A stretch of DNA of 64,000 nucleotides, taken from contig CM049319.1 of the NCBI GenBank assembly GCA_026874595.1, positions 6,772,101 to 6,836,100 on the forward strand, given 5' to 3'. Both the position numbers and the translations under genes were made by a program. This DNA comes from Sipunculus nudus. Its lineage: Eukaryota; Annelida; Sipuncula; Golfingiida; Sipunculidae. This document shows positions 49,074 to 60,172 of the stretch, piece by piece; position 1 is the stretch's first letter; each line of letters begins with the position of its first letter. The notes below the pieces were generated by a model, which saw nothing but the letters and a program-made list of their open reading frames with translations, searched no databases and was not told where the DNA came from.

Positions 49074-50377
49074 ACCAAGTCAAGCGAAGTGCTATTGCAT
49101 TTAGGAAACTTTATACCTGTAAGTAGCCTTCGCTGACGTAACTTTGACCTGGCATAATCTTATACAGTTGGCCGACTGCCAAAGCTATAAATAGACACAA
49201 ACTAAAATTTGGCCTGTTGCCAGATCTGAAAAAGTTGGCAGTCTGCCAAGCTATTTATAGATATAAAAAATCTCGACCTGTTGCCAAATCTGTCTTTACA
49301 TACTGAAAGAATTTGACTACAATTGTTTTTAAGCTGACATATTCACAAAAATTTTTTTATCAAAATTTTTAGGATAATAATAGAAGCCTATTAAAAAATC
49401 AGACAACAGATACATTTTATCCATGGATTTATCTCACACATAAGTTTGATATGAAAACCTATTATTTATGTTGCCTGTACAGCTTTGTTTATATACCCAA
49501 GTCAAGCGAAGTGCCACGTACCGCTATTGCAGTTAGTGAACTCCTTACCTGTAACTAGCCTCCGCTGACGTAACTACTTACCTGTTGCCTTATCTGATAC
49601 ATTTGGCCGTCTGCCAAAGCTATAAACAGACACAAACTGAAACTTGGCCTGTTGCCAAATCTGAAATAGTTGGCAGTCTGCCAAGCTCTTTATAGATATA
49701 AAATCTTGGCCTGTTGCCGAATTTGCTATACATACTTAAAGAATTTGACTACAATGCTTTTTTAAGATGTAATATTCATAAGATATTTTTTTTTTATCAA
49801 CATGTTTTGGATAATAATGGAAGCTTATTGAAAGCTAAATCAGAATACCGATATATTTTGTTCATAGGTTTATCTCACACATAAGTTGAATATGAAAACC
49901 TATTATTTATGTTGCCTGTACATATTTGTTTATATACCCAAGTCAAGCGAAGTGCCACGTACCACTATTGCAATTAGTGAACTCTTTACCTGTAACTAGC
50001 CGTCGCTGACGTAACTACTTACCTGTTGCCTTATCTGATACATTTAGCCGTCTGCCAAAGCTATAAACAGACACAAACTGAAACTTGGCCTGTTGCCAAT
50101 TCTGAAATAGTTGGCAGTCTGCCAAGCTGTTTATAGATACAAAATCTTGGCCTGTTGCCGAATCTGTCTATACATACTTAAAGAATTTGACTTTAATGCT
50201 TTTTTAAGATGTCATATTCATAAGATTTTTTTATCAACATGTTTTGGATAATAATAGAAGCCTATTGAAAGCTTAATCAGAATACCGATATATTTTGTTC
50301 GTAGGTTTATCTCACAAATAAGTTGGATATGAAAACCTATTATTTTTATGTTGCCTGTACAGCTTTGTTTATATACC
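49074..50377 (+). repeat. Three tandem units of about 422, 441 and 441 bp
   Basis: The units start at about 49,074, 49,496 and 49,937 with (c)ccaagtcaagcgaagtgc and end with tttgtttatatacc. Each carries a tacctgtaa.tagcc..cgctgacgtaact block, two ggcctgttgcc motifs and the hairpin ttggcagtctgccaa. Units 2 and 3 are more alike than either is to unit 1, so they arose by a later duplication. There are no ORFs. Confidence 0.88.
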
Positions 50378-51234
50378 AACAGAGTTCTGTCTGTTAATAA
50401 AATAAATCTATTAGGTTTATCTAACAGTCCTTCCACTGTTAAAGGTTCAATAATTCAGGCAAAATCTAAGTAAACGTGACCAAGGCCACATCAAAGTAAT
50501 GTATTCGTATGATACAGAATTTAAAACAACAGTTTTTCAAAAAAGACTATTGCATCCCCTCAATCGTGTGGCCGAGTTAGCCTATATCAGACTAACTTCA
50601 GCTTTCTATGACTTAATAATCAATGAACCAGACCTATTCTTTCACAGATGCGTGAGGAGAACATTTCGAAGAATTTATAGCCATTCGGCTGACAGTTTAA
50701 TCAAAAAAACATTTCTAAAGCAGAGACCGAAAGAGGCTAAAATTAAAGTTGTATGCCCGTAAAAAACAGCTTAATGTAGGTGGTGCCATAATAACCTCAA
50801 TTTTAAATATAACCCATGTGACCAACATTTGCATTAAATTTGGTGTTGATAGCTCCTGCAATTTCATGCTTATATGGCTAAATTACTAAGTTTAGCTTTC
50901 TGTAACTTGTATTTCAATTTTTTCTCTCTAAAATCTAAGTCAATGCAGAGAGCAAAAATAATAATTTGAATCTGATAACGTTTGAACAAATATCTGACTG
51001 ATTCTAAAAAATTGCTAGCTCTGATGATTCGGGAGATGGCATAGGTTAACATACGGCGGATGCCGGTTAGAAGACGCCGCGGCATCGCATGAGCTTATAG
51101 ATTGACTATAAATTCGGCTGGTTTCATCCACTCAAAAAAAAAATAAAATAGGAAACAAAATGCGTTCAACTCACCCGCCAAGCAAACCATCATACACTTA
51201 AAAACAATAATAAAACAAGCACAGTGTTCCGTAT
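50378..51234. other. Interior of the long-TIR element, no gene assigned
   Basis: Contains an 87-residue frame at 50,499-50,762 (rich in R, F and L, with FHRCVRRTFRRIYSHSADS). It resembles no family I know and has no partner copy for conservation testing. The rest is AT-rich non-coding sequence. Confidence 0.45.
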
Positions 51235-52742
51235 AAGTAGCTGAAAATATTAACAGAACTTTCGACAGTTAACAGGGAAGGGTAAATAATAACATCTGCC
51301 ACTGATGATCAATGAATATAACTGCCATATTGGACACACTGTCAAAAAGCCCTGGGTCTGAGCTACTAAGGCCAAATTTGTCATATTGTTTGGTATTTAT
51401 GAAGTTATTAACTAAAGACTGTGGAAAGGTCGATGCAGCTTAAAGGTAAAAATTTTATATAGGGTCACTCATACTTCATTAAAATTTTAGTCTGAGAGTC
51501 CACAATATTAAAATTAGACAAGAAAAACCAAGCTAGTACCTAAGATTAAATCGAAGAATAAAAGACAATAGCGAAAATATCAAAAGATCCTGAAATCTTT
51601 AAATAAATGAATAGAAATACCAACTTTTCAGTAAATTTTAAGGGGAAGAGGAAAATATTAGATACTTCACTGATTACAGTTTAATGTAATTGCCACATTT
51701 TTCATACCATTAGAAAGCCCTGGGCCTTAGCTATCTGTTGAGACCAAATTTATAATATCTTTTGTATTCATTTAGTTGTTAAATTAAAACTATGGAAAAA
51801 TCGATGCAGCTCTAAAGTTAAATTTTCATATGGATCTTACATTCAATAACGGATAACTGAGACTAAGCTACCGCTCTGGATCAGATATTATACTTCAATA
51901 TCACATACAGGCATAGACCTTTAAGAAAAATCTGGTAACGTTTTGCCACCCTGGGTGGTAACAATATCTGCTCTGGTCCATGGACTAACAGCAGAACAGA
52001 TAATCGACGGTCGCTGTTTTATTAGCATATTTCTATTCTAGACTGAACGTATCAGGTGTTTGATTTGATTCGGAACTCCCTTGTGGCCGCTTAACCTCAC
52101 TGAAGCCCGGTGTGTAAATAAACTCGAACCCGGGAATATACTCTGACGAAAGTGGGCAGTTTCACATGACTGAAAGGCTCATTATCACTGAATATGTATT
52201 TTATTCGAAAATGCCATAACTTGCACGAACCGACTTAAATACAGTTAGTTTTCTTGTTCGGTCGTTTTATATTTTCCGGGACCGGTAATCTTGACGTTTA
52301 ATAGTGTGATACTGGTCGAAAAAGATTGATATGGTGGCCGCCGGCACTGTTTTCCCGGTTGAACGAACATCTTTTCCAAGGCTATGTAACACGAACATTT
52401 CAGGATTCAGATGTACTGACCAAAACATTTAGTTTTCGTTATCATTTTTCCAGATATTACAAACAGAAATTTTGATGTTTTATCTTTCGCTACCTGCCTC
52501 ACAATAAGGCAGCAAATTTTCCTGGCAGACATGTAACATCGTCCCAACGCTAGGACTGGGCATAAGTGAAGGGGAAATTTCAGATCTCAGAAGAACCAAT
52601 TAAGATACATTTATTTTCAGGTGCATTTAACTGGGTAAGGAAATTTGGATAATTATTCCTTTCATACATGTCAAGCAATTATTTAATATGGTCATATTTA
52701 AAATTTTGCAAGTTCTTTTTTTTTCGCCAAGGTATTTCTTTG

Positions 52743-52970
52743 GGAAGTCTGTGGGAACTGATGGAACACTCCATGATCAACATGCAAGCGAAGAATCATG
52801 GCGACCAATGCCTTAATTATTCAGACACTGGAGCTTTTGTTTCAAATTTTTAATTATTCTGGGGGGTACTTACGAGCCCCATAGCTTGGAGGCTATGGGT
52901 AACAGAGACCTATTTTCAGGTTTCCTAGGAGATTTTTATGGACCTCTATGGGCTTTCAGTTAAACGTTTC
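52743..52970 (+). repeat. Dispersed repeat RepB plus RepA at the outer edge of IR-A
   Basis: The segment gggaactgatggaacactcc, then atggcgaccaatgcc, then cagacactggagc, then tttttaattattctgggggg leads directly into a RepA module (gagccccatagcttggagg). The same RepB-RepA order recurs at 61,400-61,660. The IR-A homology stops precisely at its beginning. Confidence 0.7.
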
Positions 52971-55212
52971 TATGTCAATCGTTTACGATTGATGCTCTTT
53001 TAATGGACAGACATACGGACAGACGGACGTGATTGCTAATTTTGATGACATCCTCTAGAATAAAGTGACGAACTGAACATTTGTTGGTAAACAACCCTTT
53101 TATTAAGGAAGCCAAGGAACACAAAATGCTTTTTGTGCTATGGAAAAAACACATAATCCTGTTCAAACAAACCTCTACTAATACCATTTTCTTCCTATTA
53201 AGGTGTCATGGTTCCCTTTTGAACTTAATATTCCAAATAAGTATTACACTCTCAGTACGAATTTAATTTTGGGACAAAGGGGTATTTCATATTGTTGTTT
53301 TCTTAAACGATTTAGTTCTTAACATCCATGGTAGCACATGGGCAACCAAAAGTAATCCAAGCCACCAGTGTGTATAAGTTGCCTCGGTTAATGTTTTGTT
53401 TAATTAAATATAAATCAGCCACCAGAATGCTTGGCTCAAAAGCTTGTTTTCCTGTAGAATTGTTTCTTGAGTAATTCGTTTGCAGCATCTATATGTGATG
53501 AAGTCTTTATTCACAAAGCCCTTTGTCACAAGGTATGCCTTCGTGAGCTTACGGTTACGACAAGAAGCAATCCTTTTAATAGGGGAAAAGGTTAGAAAAG
53601 AGGTTTCGTTATTGAAACTAACATCCGTCTGAAAATACTTTTTTGCTCCCTATTTTCTAACAGTGAATTAAAAGCTTAATCTGGATTAATATACCCGTTA
53701 TTAAGTACATAATTAATAGTTTTGTAATCCCTGACGGTGGCTTTAATAACAACCAATTACATCCAATGTCCTATATTGTAATTCCCTACCAGTAGGATGC
53801 AAAAAAAGGCATAGGCCTTACGCAGCTTATTCTAAATTTCACGATAACTCGTGAGAGGTAGTTGTTTAACATTAAGTAAAGCGCATTCCAGCTTTCAATT
53901 AAAATTTTTACCGATACATTCAGTTTTCTGAAATGAAATTTACCCTGTTTTGTTTACATTGTGACTTGTCCGTTCACACATCAATCCGTGAACAAATGTT
54001 ATTTGACTTGCAATAAGACAGGACAGTGACATTCAAATTACTCTCCGTGTTTACCTTTATATATCTAAATTGTATATTTTAACTACATCGTTTTTAAATA
54101 TATTCCCTAATCAATATTTGTTCTATGTGTACATGTATGGATTTCTAGCAGGTTTTTAATCTGTTAACAAATTAATGCATCAGTGGCATTCTTCAAAAGA
54201 AGTTTATAGATGAAAATCAATCTTTAATGTATGAATTCCATATTTATTCAAAATATGTGTTTCTAAGAATAATTAAGTGTCTAAATTTTGCCAACTGTCC
54301 CAGCGAAAGCCATAAATTAGAGATGATTTTATATATAATTATTTTGCCGCGCAAAACTCTATATTATAAGAACCTGAGTTTTTTCTTGAATAAATGAAAA
54401 AAGGATAATTAGAACAATAAAGAACACGGTATTTCATATCACATATATGCAACATAGGGTGTGTTATGCTGCACAAGGCACAAGAAGAGAATTACACAAA
54501 CGTAGTGAGCTTTCAATACAACATATCTGTATGCACCATCAGGGCGACTCGTCAAAACAACGTTTTATCACATCACCAAAGTTGTTGCCACATAAAATAC
54601 AACGTATGGTTGGTATCGACCGCATGATAAGAATCCCTTTCGATGTCAAAACTGTACAGACTTTTAAAACATACTTCCATGATTGAATGGAAATTTTGGT
54701 AATTTCATATTACTCTGCCCTGTCATGTTCCGATCTACTGCATATTTACTTACGAGTAGATCACTTAACTAAGGGTGTTTATATCAGTTAAGAGTATGAT
54801 TTAATTTGTGACCAACACCTGACACTCTGGTGCTCCTGCATGACTGTTAGCGTGTTTATTTCATCACAACGTTGTTTACGGGGCCCTATGTGGTTTAAGA
54901 GGACATGGGTGTGGGCCGACTACAATGAAGGGACCGTACAATTCAATTACGGCATAAGAACGCCATGAGAAGTTTCATCGTGCCATATAATCGGTGTTAA
55001 TTATATTTCAGTTTCAGACATAGACTTCCTCACACTGCAGCTGGCTGTAAAATGAAAAACCCTTTTTTGTTTTTATTCTTTATATAATTTTTACGTTTTC
55101 TTGTGGATTTGATTGGGAGAATAACATAATATATTTGGCATCCTGCTGTAGGTATCGCGGAGTCTTGTTAAACATTGCTAAAAAGTTTTCCCAATAAATA
55201 GCCCAAAAGCGA
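52971..55212. other. No gene supported between IR-A and the HNMT-like exons
   Basis: About 2.2 kb of AT-rich sequence where the downstream (3') exons of the minus-strand HNMT-like gene would be expected. I could not recognise any. A plus-strand frame at 54,447-54,686 (79 residues, ending KTVQTFKTYFHD) has no family I can name. Confidence 0.45.
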
Positions 55213-55484
55213 TCAAGGGTGTAAATGATTCAACAGCTTCCAGCTGTCCCACAGCAAAAATAGGGTATGCATGATATGAATCACATGATACGAATCCTCC
55301 TCTGTATTCAGGTAATCCTCAGCTTTCATGGTGTGTAAGGTAAAGTGCAACTGGTCATAGCGAGGGTTTGTTGCAACCTGTGAGTTGAACATCGCCCTCT
55401 GATGGGGACTTGAGTCGATCACGGTGTACTGGATATTTTGATACAAAGGTAGGAGTTCATCCAGGATAACCGTGTCTTTAGATC
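55213..55484 (-). CDS. HNMT-like methyltransferase, downstream exon
   Basis: Minus-strand exon after acceptor ttttag. It begins with two bases (GA) that complete the split glycine codon of the upstream exon. It reads SKDTVILDELLPLYQNIQYT, then VIDSSPHQRAMF, then DQLHFTLHTMKAEDYLN and SYHVIHIMHTLFLLWDSW. This follows the SAM-dependent fold of histamine N-methyltransferase relatives: an acidic V(I/V)D..P after strand 2, then the F..H...A.(E/D)Y segment and the (H/I)MIH.LYY..D....L motif. HNMT transfers a methyl group from SAM to histamine in vertebrates. The substrate here is unknown. The frame ends at TGA (55,213-55,215), about 80-100 residues short of a complete enzyme. This could be a premature stop, an unrecognised donor, or a gene continuing in undetected exons. 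Confidence 0.72.
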
Positions 55485-55847
55485 CTAAAATTATCGATTA
55501 ACATATCACATGGATACACCATTAAAATGTCTGTTTAAAAGGTGAATGTACCAGATCTTACTAAACAATCGCAGGCTTTTTTCTCAAACAAACAGTTTAG
55601 ATTTGGAATCTCATATTAAAAAGGTACTTTTTAAAGTTACATATTTTTCATGATAAAAATTCCTGGGTTTCTCCAGCAACCTTCACTGGGTTCCATCGTT
55701 GTCTTTAGATCAATATAACAATATTTACTTTCAGCTACTGTCTAATTCAATCAATAATGAGGGAACCTGAAATTTTGACTCTGCGAAACGTTTAACTTTG
55801 AAAAATTCAAGAGGTTAATTATACATTTTCCTTGTCTATAACTTTAC

Positions 55848-56022
55848 CTGTCCCTGAGCCTATTGCAAGGACCTTTAGTGGCTGTTCACGCAGGGTTTCC
55901 TTGGTAGCCTTCGCGGCGATATCAGCGACATTTTCTTTCAACCATTTACAGTCAAGTTCTATTTGTGTGCTCCGCCTGTGGTAGACTCCGAGCGCTGCTT
56001 TGTAGTAAAGGAAACAGCGATT
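55848..56022 (-). CDS. HNMT-like methyltransferase, upstream exon
   Basis: 175-bp minus-strand exon between a good acceptor (cattcttttgcag) and donor (ACAG/gtaaag). It reads RCFLYYKAALGVYHRRSTQI, then KWLKENVADIAAKATKE, then PLKVLAIGSGTG. The last part is the glycine-rich SAM-binding loop (motif I) at the expected distance from the N-terminal helix. It starts in phase 0 and ends in phase 1, matching the 55,484 exon exactly across a 363-bp intron and restoring IGSGTG-SKD. Earlier exons should lie above 56,022, but that region is the IR-B duplicated intron and I found none in the window. Expression and completeness are unknown. Confidence 0.78.
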
Positions 56023-58300
56023 CTGCAAAAGAATGAAAGAGACAATGGAGGGTGACACTAACCAAGAACTACAGTAATTTTATTTCAAGAACAATAGTCA
56101 TTAAATCAGAGCTACATATTCATTGCTTTCACCAAAAAATAAGAAATTATATATGAATAATATGAATACTATAATTTGTATTTTTGATTTTGAAGGGGAA
56201 AAATGAAAAAGCGATTGTTTGTCATTTTACAATTAATCATCTACATCAACATATAAAATATAACAATAAAATCTTGGAAACAAATATGTGTGCATTTGCA
56301 TATGTGTGTTACTAATTTGGGCATTAAGATGAGTGATCGCCTGTTGAATATGAAGTTCCTATAATTGTACTTATAATTAAAACCTATTTACTGGACGCGG
56401 TTTTGAATTGTCATTGGTGCAGATGTTATCAAAAATACCAGATTTTTATGCTGCTGTTTGTGCATTGATTACGTAATGCCATGGTATATATTTGACATCA
56501 TGAGTATTCTGTATGAATAAATGGCATTTTAGTTAACCGTCTGAAGACATAAGACCAAAGAAAGATTTTAAGCAAGTGATTTGCCTTCTCAGGTCGGGTA
56601 GGTCTAAGAAAGAAACTAATTCCAAGCTAGAAGATAAAATATGGCTTCTGCTGACTTGCTTATCAGGAAAGCTCTGCAAATTGGTTTGTCTCATTACATT
56701 TTCAACACAGTTTTTTTCTGGAAGTTAGTAAGCGTTATCTTATTATGTAATATATATAAGGTTTTTTCTTAATTGATATCAGAGTAAGTGAAAACATTTT
56801 AGTTTTAATTTATTTGCAAACCTTGATGTAGGTTTATTTCAACCTTGAAAGCCACAAATGGCCCTATATTCTGATTAAGTATTGTCCAACATGTCACCCT
56901 TTGAAGCAGGCATATTTAAACAAAGTATAATACAATTATTGTTTCAGTCCTTTGAGTCAGAATGGCTCGAGGTAAAGGTGTGTGGTGTATTCTGTACCTG
57001 CGAAGAATTTCGTTCCTGTCCTCACTAAGCTTATTTTATTTTCTGGAAATAAGGCTAGTAACCGTTTGAGTATGAGAGCACAAGTTTACGTTTAGCTGTT
57101 ATCCAAACTGTAGAAAACTGATGTACAATCCGTCCCAATGATGTTTTCATTCGTCTTCTTGTCAGGCAGCAAAAGCATGAACCGTGGGTTATCGTGGTTT
57201 CAGCATGGACATCGGATTAATAAATAGCAAAGTCTAATTACATTTAGTCCGATTATATAAGACAAAAATTTACCATAGGAGGGACATTTTTTTCTGACAG
57301 ATCCTTCTAAAAGATCCAGACGCTCATTTCTGTGACGCGTCCTTATAGATATGACCAACGATCCAAATATAAATACTTAAAACATTTTCTTCCCTTATCT
57401 CAGAATGATTTTATTTTCCACCACTGAAGTTCACTTTCCAAATTTGAATAGTTCTAAATATATATCCAAACGTGTTGATGGCGTTTTCTCGACGTAAAAT
57501 CATGAGCAGGACATCATCCAGAATATAATTTGTCTAACAATTAATTTGTAATACAAAAAAAGCATTTAAACTATTTTTTCATTCTCGACGTATAAAATTA
57601 TAACATAAATATAATCAATTTAATAATTGGTAGACTTAGTAGATCAGATTAAATTTTATAGAGTTAAAGAGTTTGGTCGACTAAACCTCACCTGATGATG
57701 TTTTTGCATGTGACAGATGTAAATTTAATCGCTGGTAGTTATTGCATATAATGCATAGTGGTATATGGTCATTGCTAATGAATGACTAAAAGCCATCATT
57801 ATTATTTACAGAAATACTGTATCTCAGTGCCATCTTGTTTATAATAAGTGTAACATTTAACGTCTGATCATTTTTTTACCATGATTATCCTCATATATTG
57901 GTATAGATTGCAAACGTGAACAACAGTATATTCACTGCACAGAGCTGAAATAATTCAAACTGTTACAAACACCGAAAAATATTAAAACATCTAATTCGTA
58001 TAAAGTTTGCAATACCATCACTAGATTTAACCGTGTTTTAAGGTCCCATTCCGAAAATAAGCGTGTGTATTTATTTAAACATTTTTAATCATAAAAAGTT
58101 TCTATGCCGAAACATGTAAGGACACTCGAGTACCTGATTTGTTATAGATGTAGCGAACACCGGTTTGGAGGATCAAGCTACCAGTCTCGGTCACATTTTG
58201 CTTGTGTCATGTGGTAAGATGCCGAGTCTTGAGGAACAAGCCCGCACATGGATATGATCAGAATATTCTTCATATCCAGAAATTAAATAACGTCTTGTGA

Positions 58301-58467
58301 ATATATATATATATATATATTGATTCTAACCACATTCACCTGATGATCGTGTCGTATCCCGTGAAACAGACTGTTGTGAATTAACAGTGTTGTTTTTCTT
58401 CAGAGTTATACCGCTCTGGTCTAGTCTGTAGGCCATAGAGCACTTTACATCGGAGGGTAACACTACC

Positions 58468-58546
<79 letters not shown>
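58301..58546. repeat. Split (AT)n tract
   Basis: Two AT runs (58,301-58,320 and 58,471-58,546) around a 150-bp insertion. The homologous site in IR-B left is one uninterrupted run. Confidence 0.9.
58321..58470 (+). mobile_element. 150-bp insertion in an AT tract with a CTGATGA...GAAAC motif
   Basis: This is absent from IR-B left. It contains cacctgatgatcgtgtcgt, then atcccgtgaaacag. The spacing of CTGATGA (58,340-58,346) and GAAA (58,363-58,366) is that of the conserved core of hammerhead ribozymes and of Penelope-like element termini. The intervening 16 bases form only a weak stem by eye. An inserted fragment of such an element is plausible but unproven. Confidence 0.35.
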
Positions 58547-59609
58547 GTCAATATATATGTGTCATTACGTAATATATTTCAGGCCATATAAATCATATAT
58601 TTTATTAAAGTTAATAACAAGTACATGGGGGAGGGTATGAGGGTATAAATATATGTTATGTAATCCAGACATTCTGAGGCACTATTTTTCACCCCCAAAA
58701 AATTAACATATAAGGATTTCTTGTTCTACAACTTCTGTTCTCCTAAATGTCATAGCGTAATTTCGTCAAATGTTACATGGGTTCAACGCAATATTTCAAA
58801 TCACCATTTCTATATCTTCAAATTTAAGATGAAACTTTTTAATTTCTTGGAACATGTTGCACATGTAAGTGGTGTATAATGCATTTCATGTTTGTACCAT
58901 TTCAAAAGTGATTGTTGAGTCTCGGACAAAATCGAATATCGAAATAACAGTTTTTTGTCCTGGATTCCCGGCAATATATCTGGTATAATATACAAGGCAT
59001 ATGGAATTTAATGGATAGGAAGCTTACAAAATTGAGCATTCGCGTCCCATAAAGACCGTTCACCGCTCTACATCATTTGGCCAAAATTTAAACAGAAGTG
59101 TTAATATTTGTCAATTCAATAGTTTAGGTTCATTGGCAACATGTAAATGCAGAACGATTTATGGCCTATTTTGGCAGCTACAGCTGCCATTCCTCAATCA
59201 GCTGAGGAAAATAATCAAGAAGTAACATGCAAAGAAAATGTTAAAGAAGGAAAGTGAAAAGTCGAACAAGACTGACATTGTCGGAGATAATATTGCTCTC
59301 TCTTATGTATTTTAAGTCTGACAAAATTTTAGCAGCGATCTACTTTCGATAATTGCCGTATGCTGACACGTTGATGCTGTGAGGACTTTAAAGAAAGGTT
59401 CGATACGATTTTAACCGAACCCTTGAGCTTATAATTTTAGATTTGTCCATTTTGACTTTTTGAGTAGCTACTACCGTTTTTATAATGTATATTCGCTTTC
59501 TCTCTTGACTCTTCGAATCACTTTTATAAACAACCCAGAAGCAATTTAATTAGTTCATCAAAGCCCAGGAGTTATACTTTGAGCTGTAGTTGAACAATTA
59601 TTCCTTAGG

Positions 59610-60172
59610 TAGCCGTGACAACCTGACCCAGTAGGCAATCGGATAATTGGGCCGTTAAGCCTACTTGAGTCGTGATACAAGTTATATCTAGGAATGTCTT
59701 GCATCAGGTTGCATTCATATCGTCGTAAACGGCCATAATCTGAATTTTATGCTAAAAATAATGAATTTACACAATAGTATACATGTGAGCTCACAACCCA
59801 AACTGAAACACCGTCTCCATGGACACGGGTCATTACCTGTATCGTCTGCAAGCTGCCTGCGTCCTGTAACCCGTGCGAGCGATGCTTGTGTTCATGCGGT
59901 CATAAATTCAACAAACACGCCAAAGGGTTTACCAATCTGCTGGGTTAAAACGGAACTTTTCTCGCTCATGTTTGTTATTATTAGAAAATACACCAAAAAT
60001 GCTAACGATTGGTCTTGTTTATGTGAATTGACAGTTTACCTGTAGGCCATGAAGCATTGTCAGAAATGATGAAAATATTTGCATCTTCATTAATGCGTTC
60101 CTCAGACATAGATGTAAGGACACTCTGGTGCTAGTAATTTAGTCGTAATGCCAGAGGGTCGATATGACGCTA
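59610..60172 (+). mobile_element. 570-bp dispersed element, copy 3
   Basis: This copy lies inside IR-B right, and the matching position of IR-B left (about 30,275-30,300) has no such sequence. This empty-site comparison shows that the sequence behaves as a mobile insertion. The flanking insertion limits are about 59,598 and 60,186. It has no ORF conserved with the other copies. Confidence 0.8.

Larger units (their letters stand above)
46943..51987 (+). mobile_element. 5-kb element with long terminal inverted repeats
   Basis: The left terminus (46,943 to about 47,880) and right terminus (about 51,235-51,987, inverted) share tagtccatgg, ccacccagggtggcaaaac, ctgatccagag, a ctcagttatccgttattgaa motif and repeated gctgc(a/g)tcgac modules spaced about 378 bp. 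Each terminus is thus two tandem units of 370-380 bp. The interior holds short broken frames and three 441-bp tandem units. Nothing identifies the transposase. Fold-back-like elements have this terminal design, and a secondary inverted insertion of two copies would look the same. No target duplication was established. Confidence 0.5.
34371..52742 (-). repeat. IR-A right arm
   Basis: Reverse complement of 694-15,709, about 18.4 kb against 15.0 kb on the left. The difference is mainly the 5-kb segment at about 46,421-51,410. The outer edge at 52,742 (ggtatttcttt) abuts a copy of dispersed repeat RepB. Confidence 0.93.

Noticed and set aside
49074-50377. CRISPR-like array
   Set aside because: The repeats are 420-441 bp head-to-tail units in eukaryotic DNA, not short repeats with spacers.
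50499-50762. 87-residue basic frame within the long-TIR element
   Set aside because: No partner copy to test conservation and no recognised motif; kept only as a note.
54447-54686. 79-residue plus-strand frame near the HNMT-like exons
   Set aside because: No family recognised and opposite strand to the methyltransferase gene.
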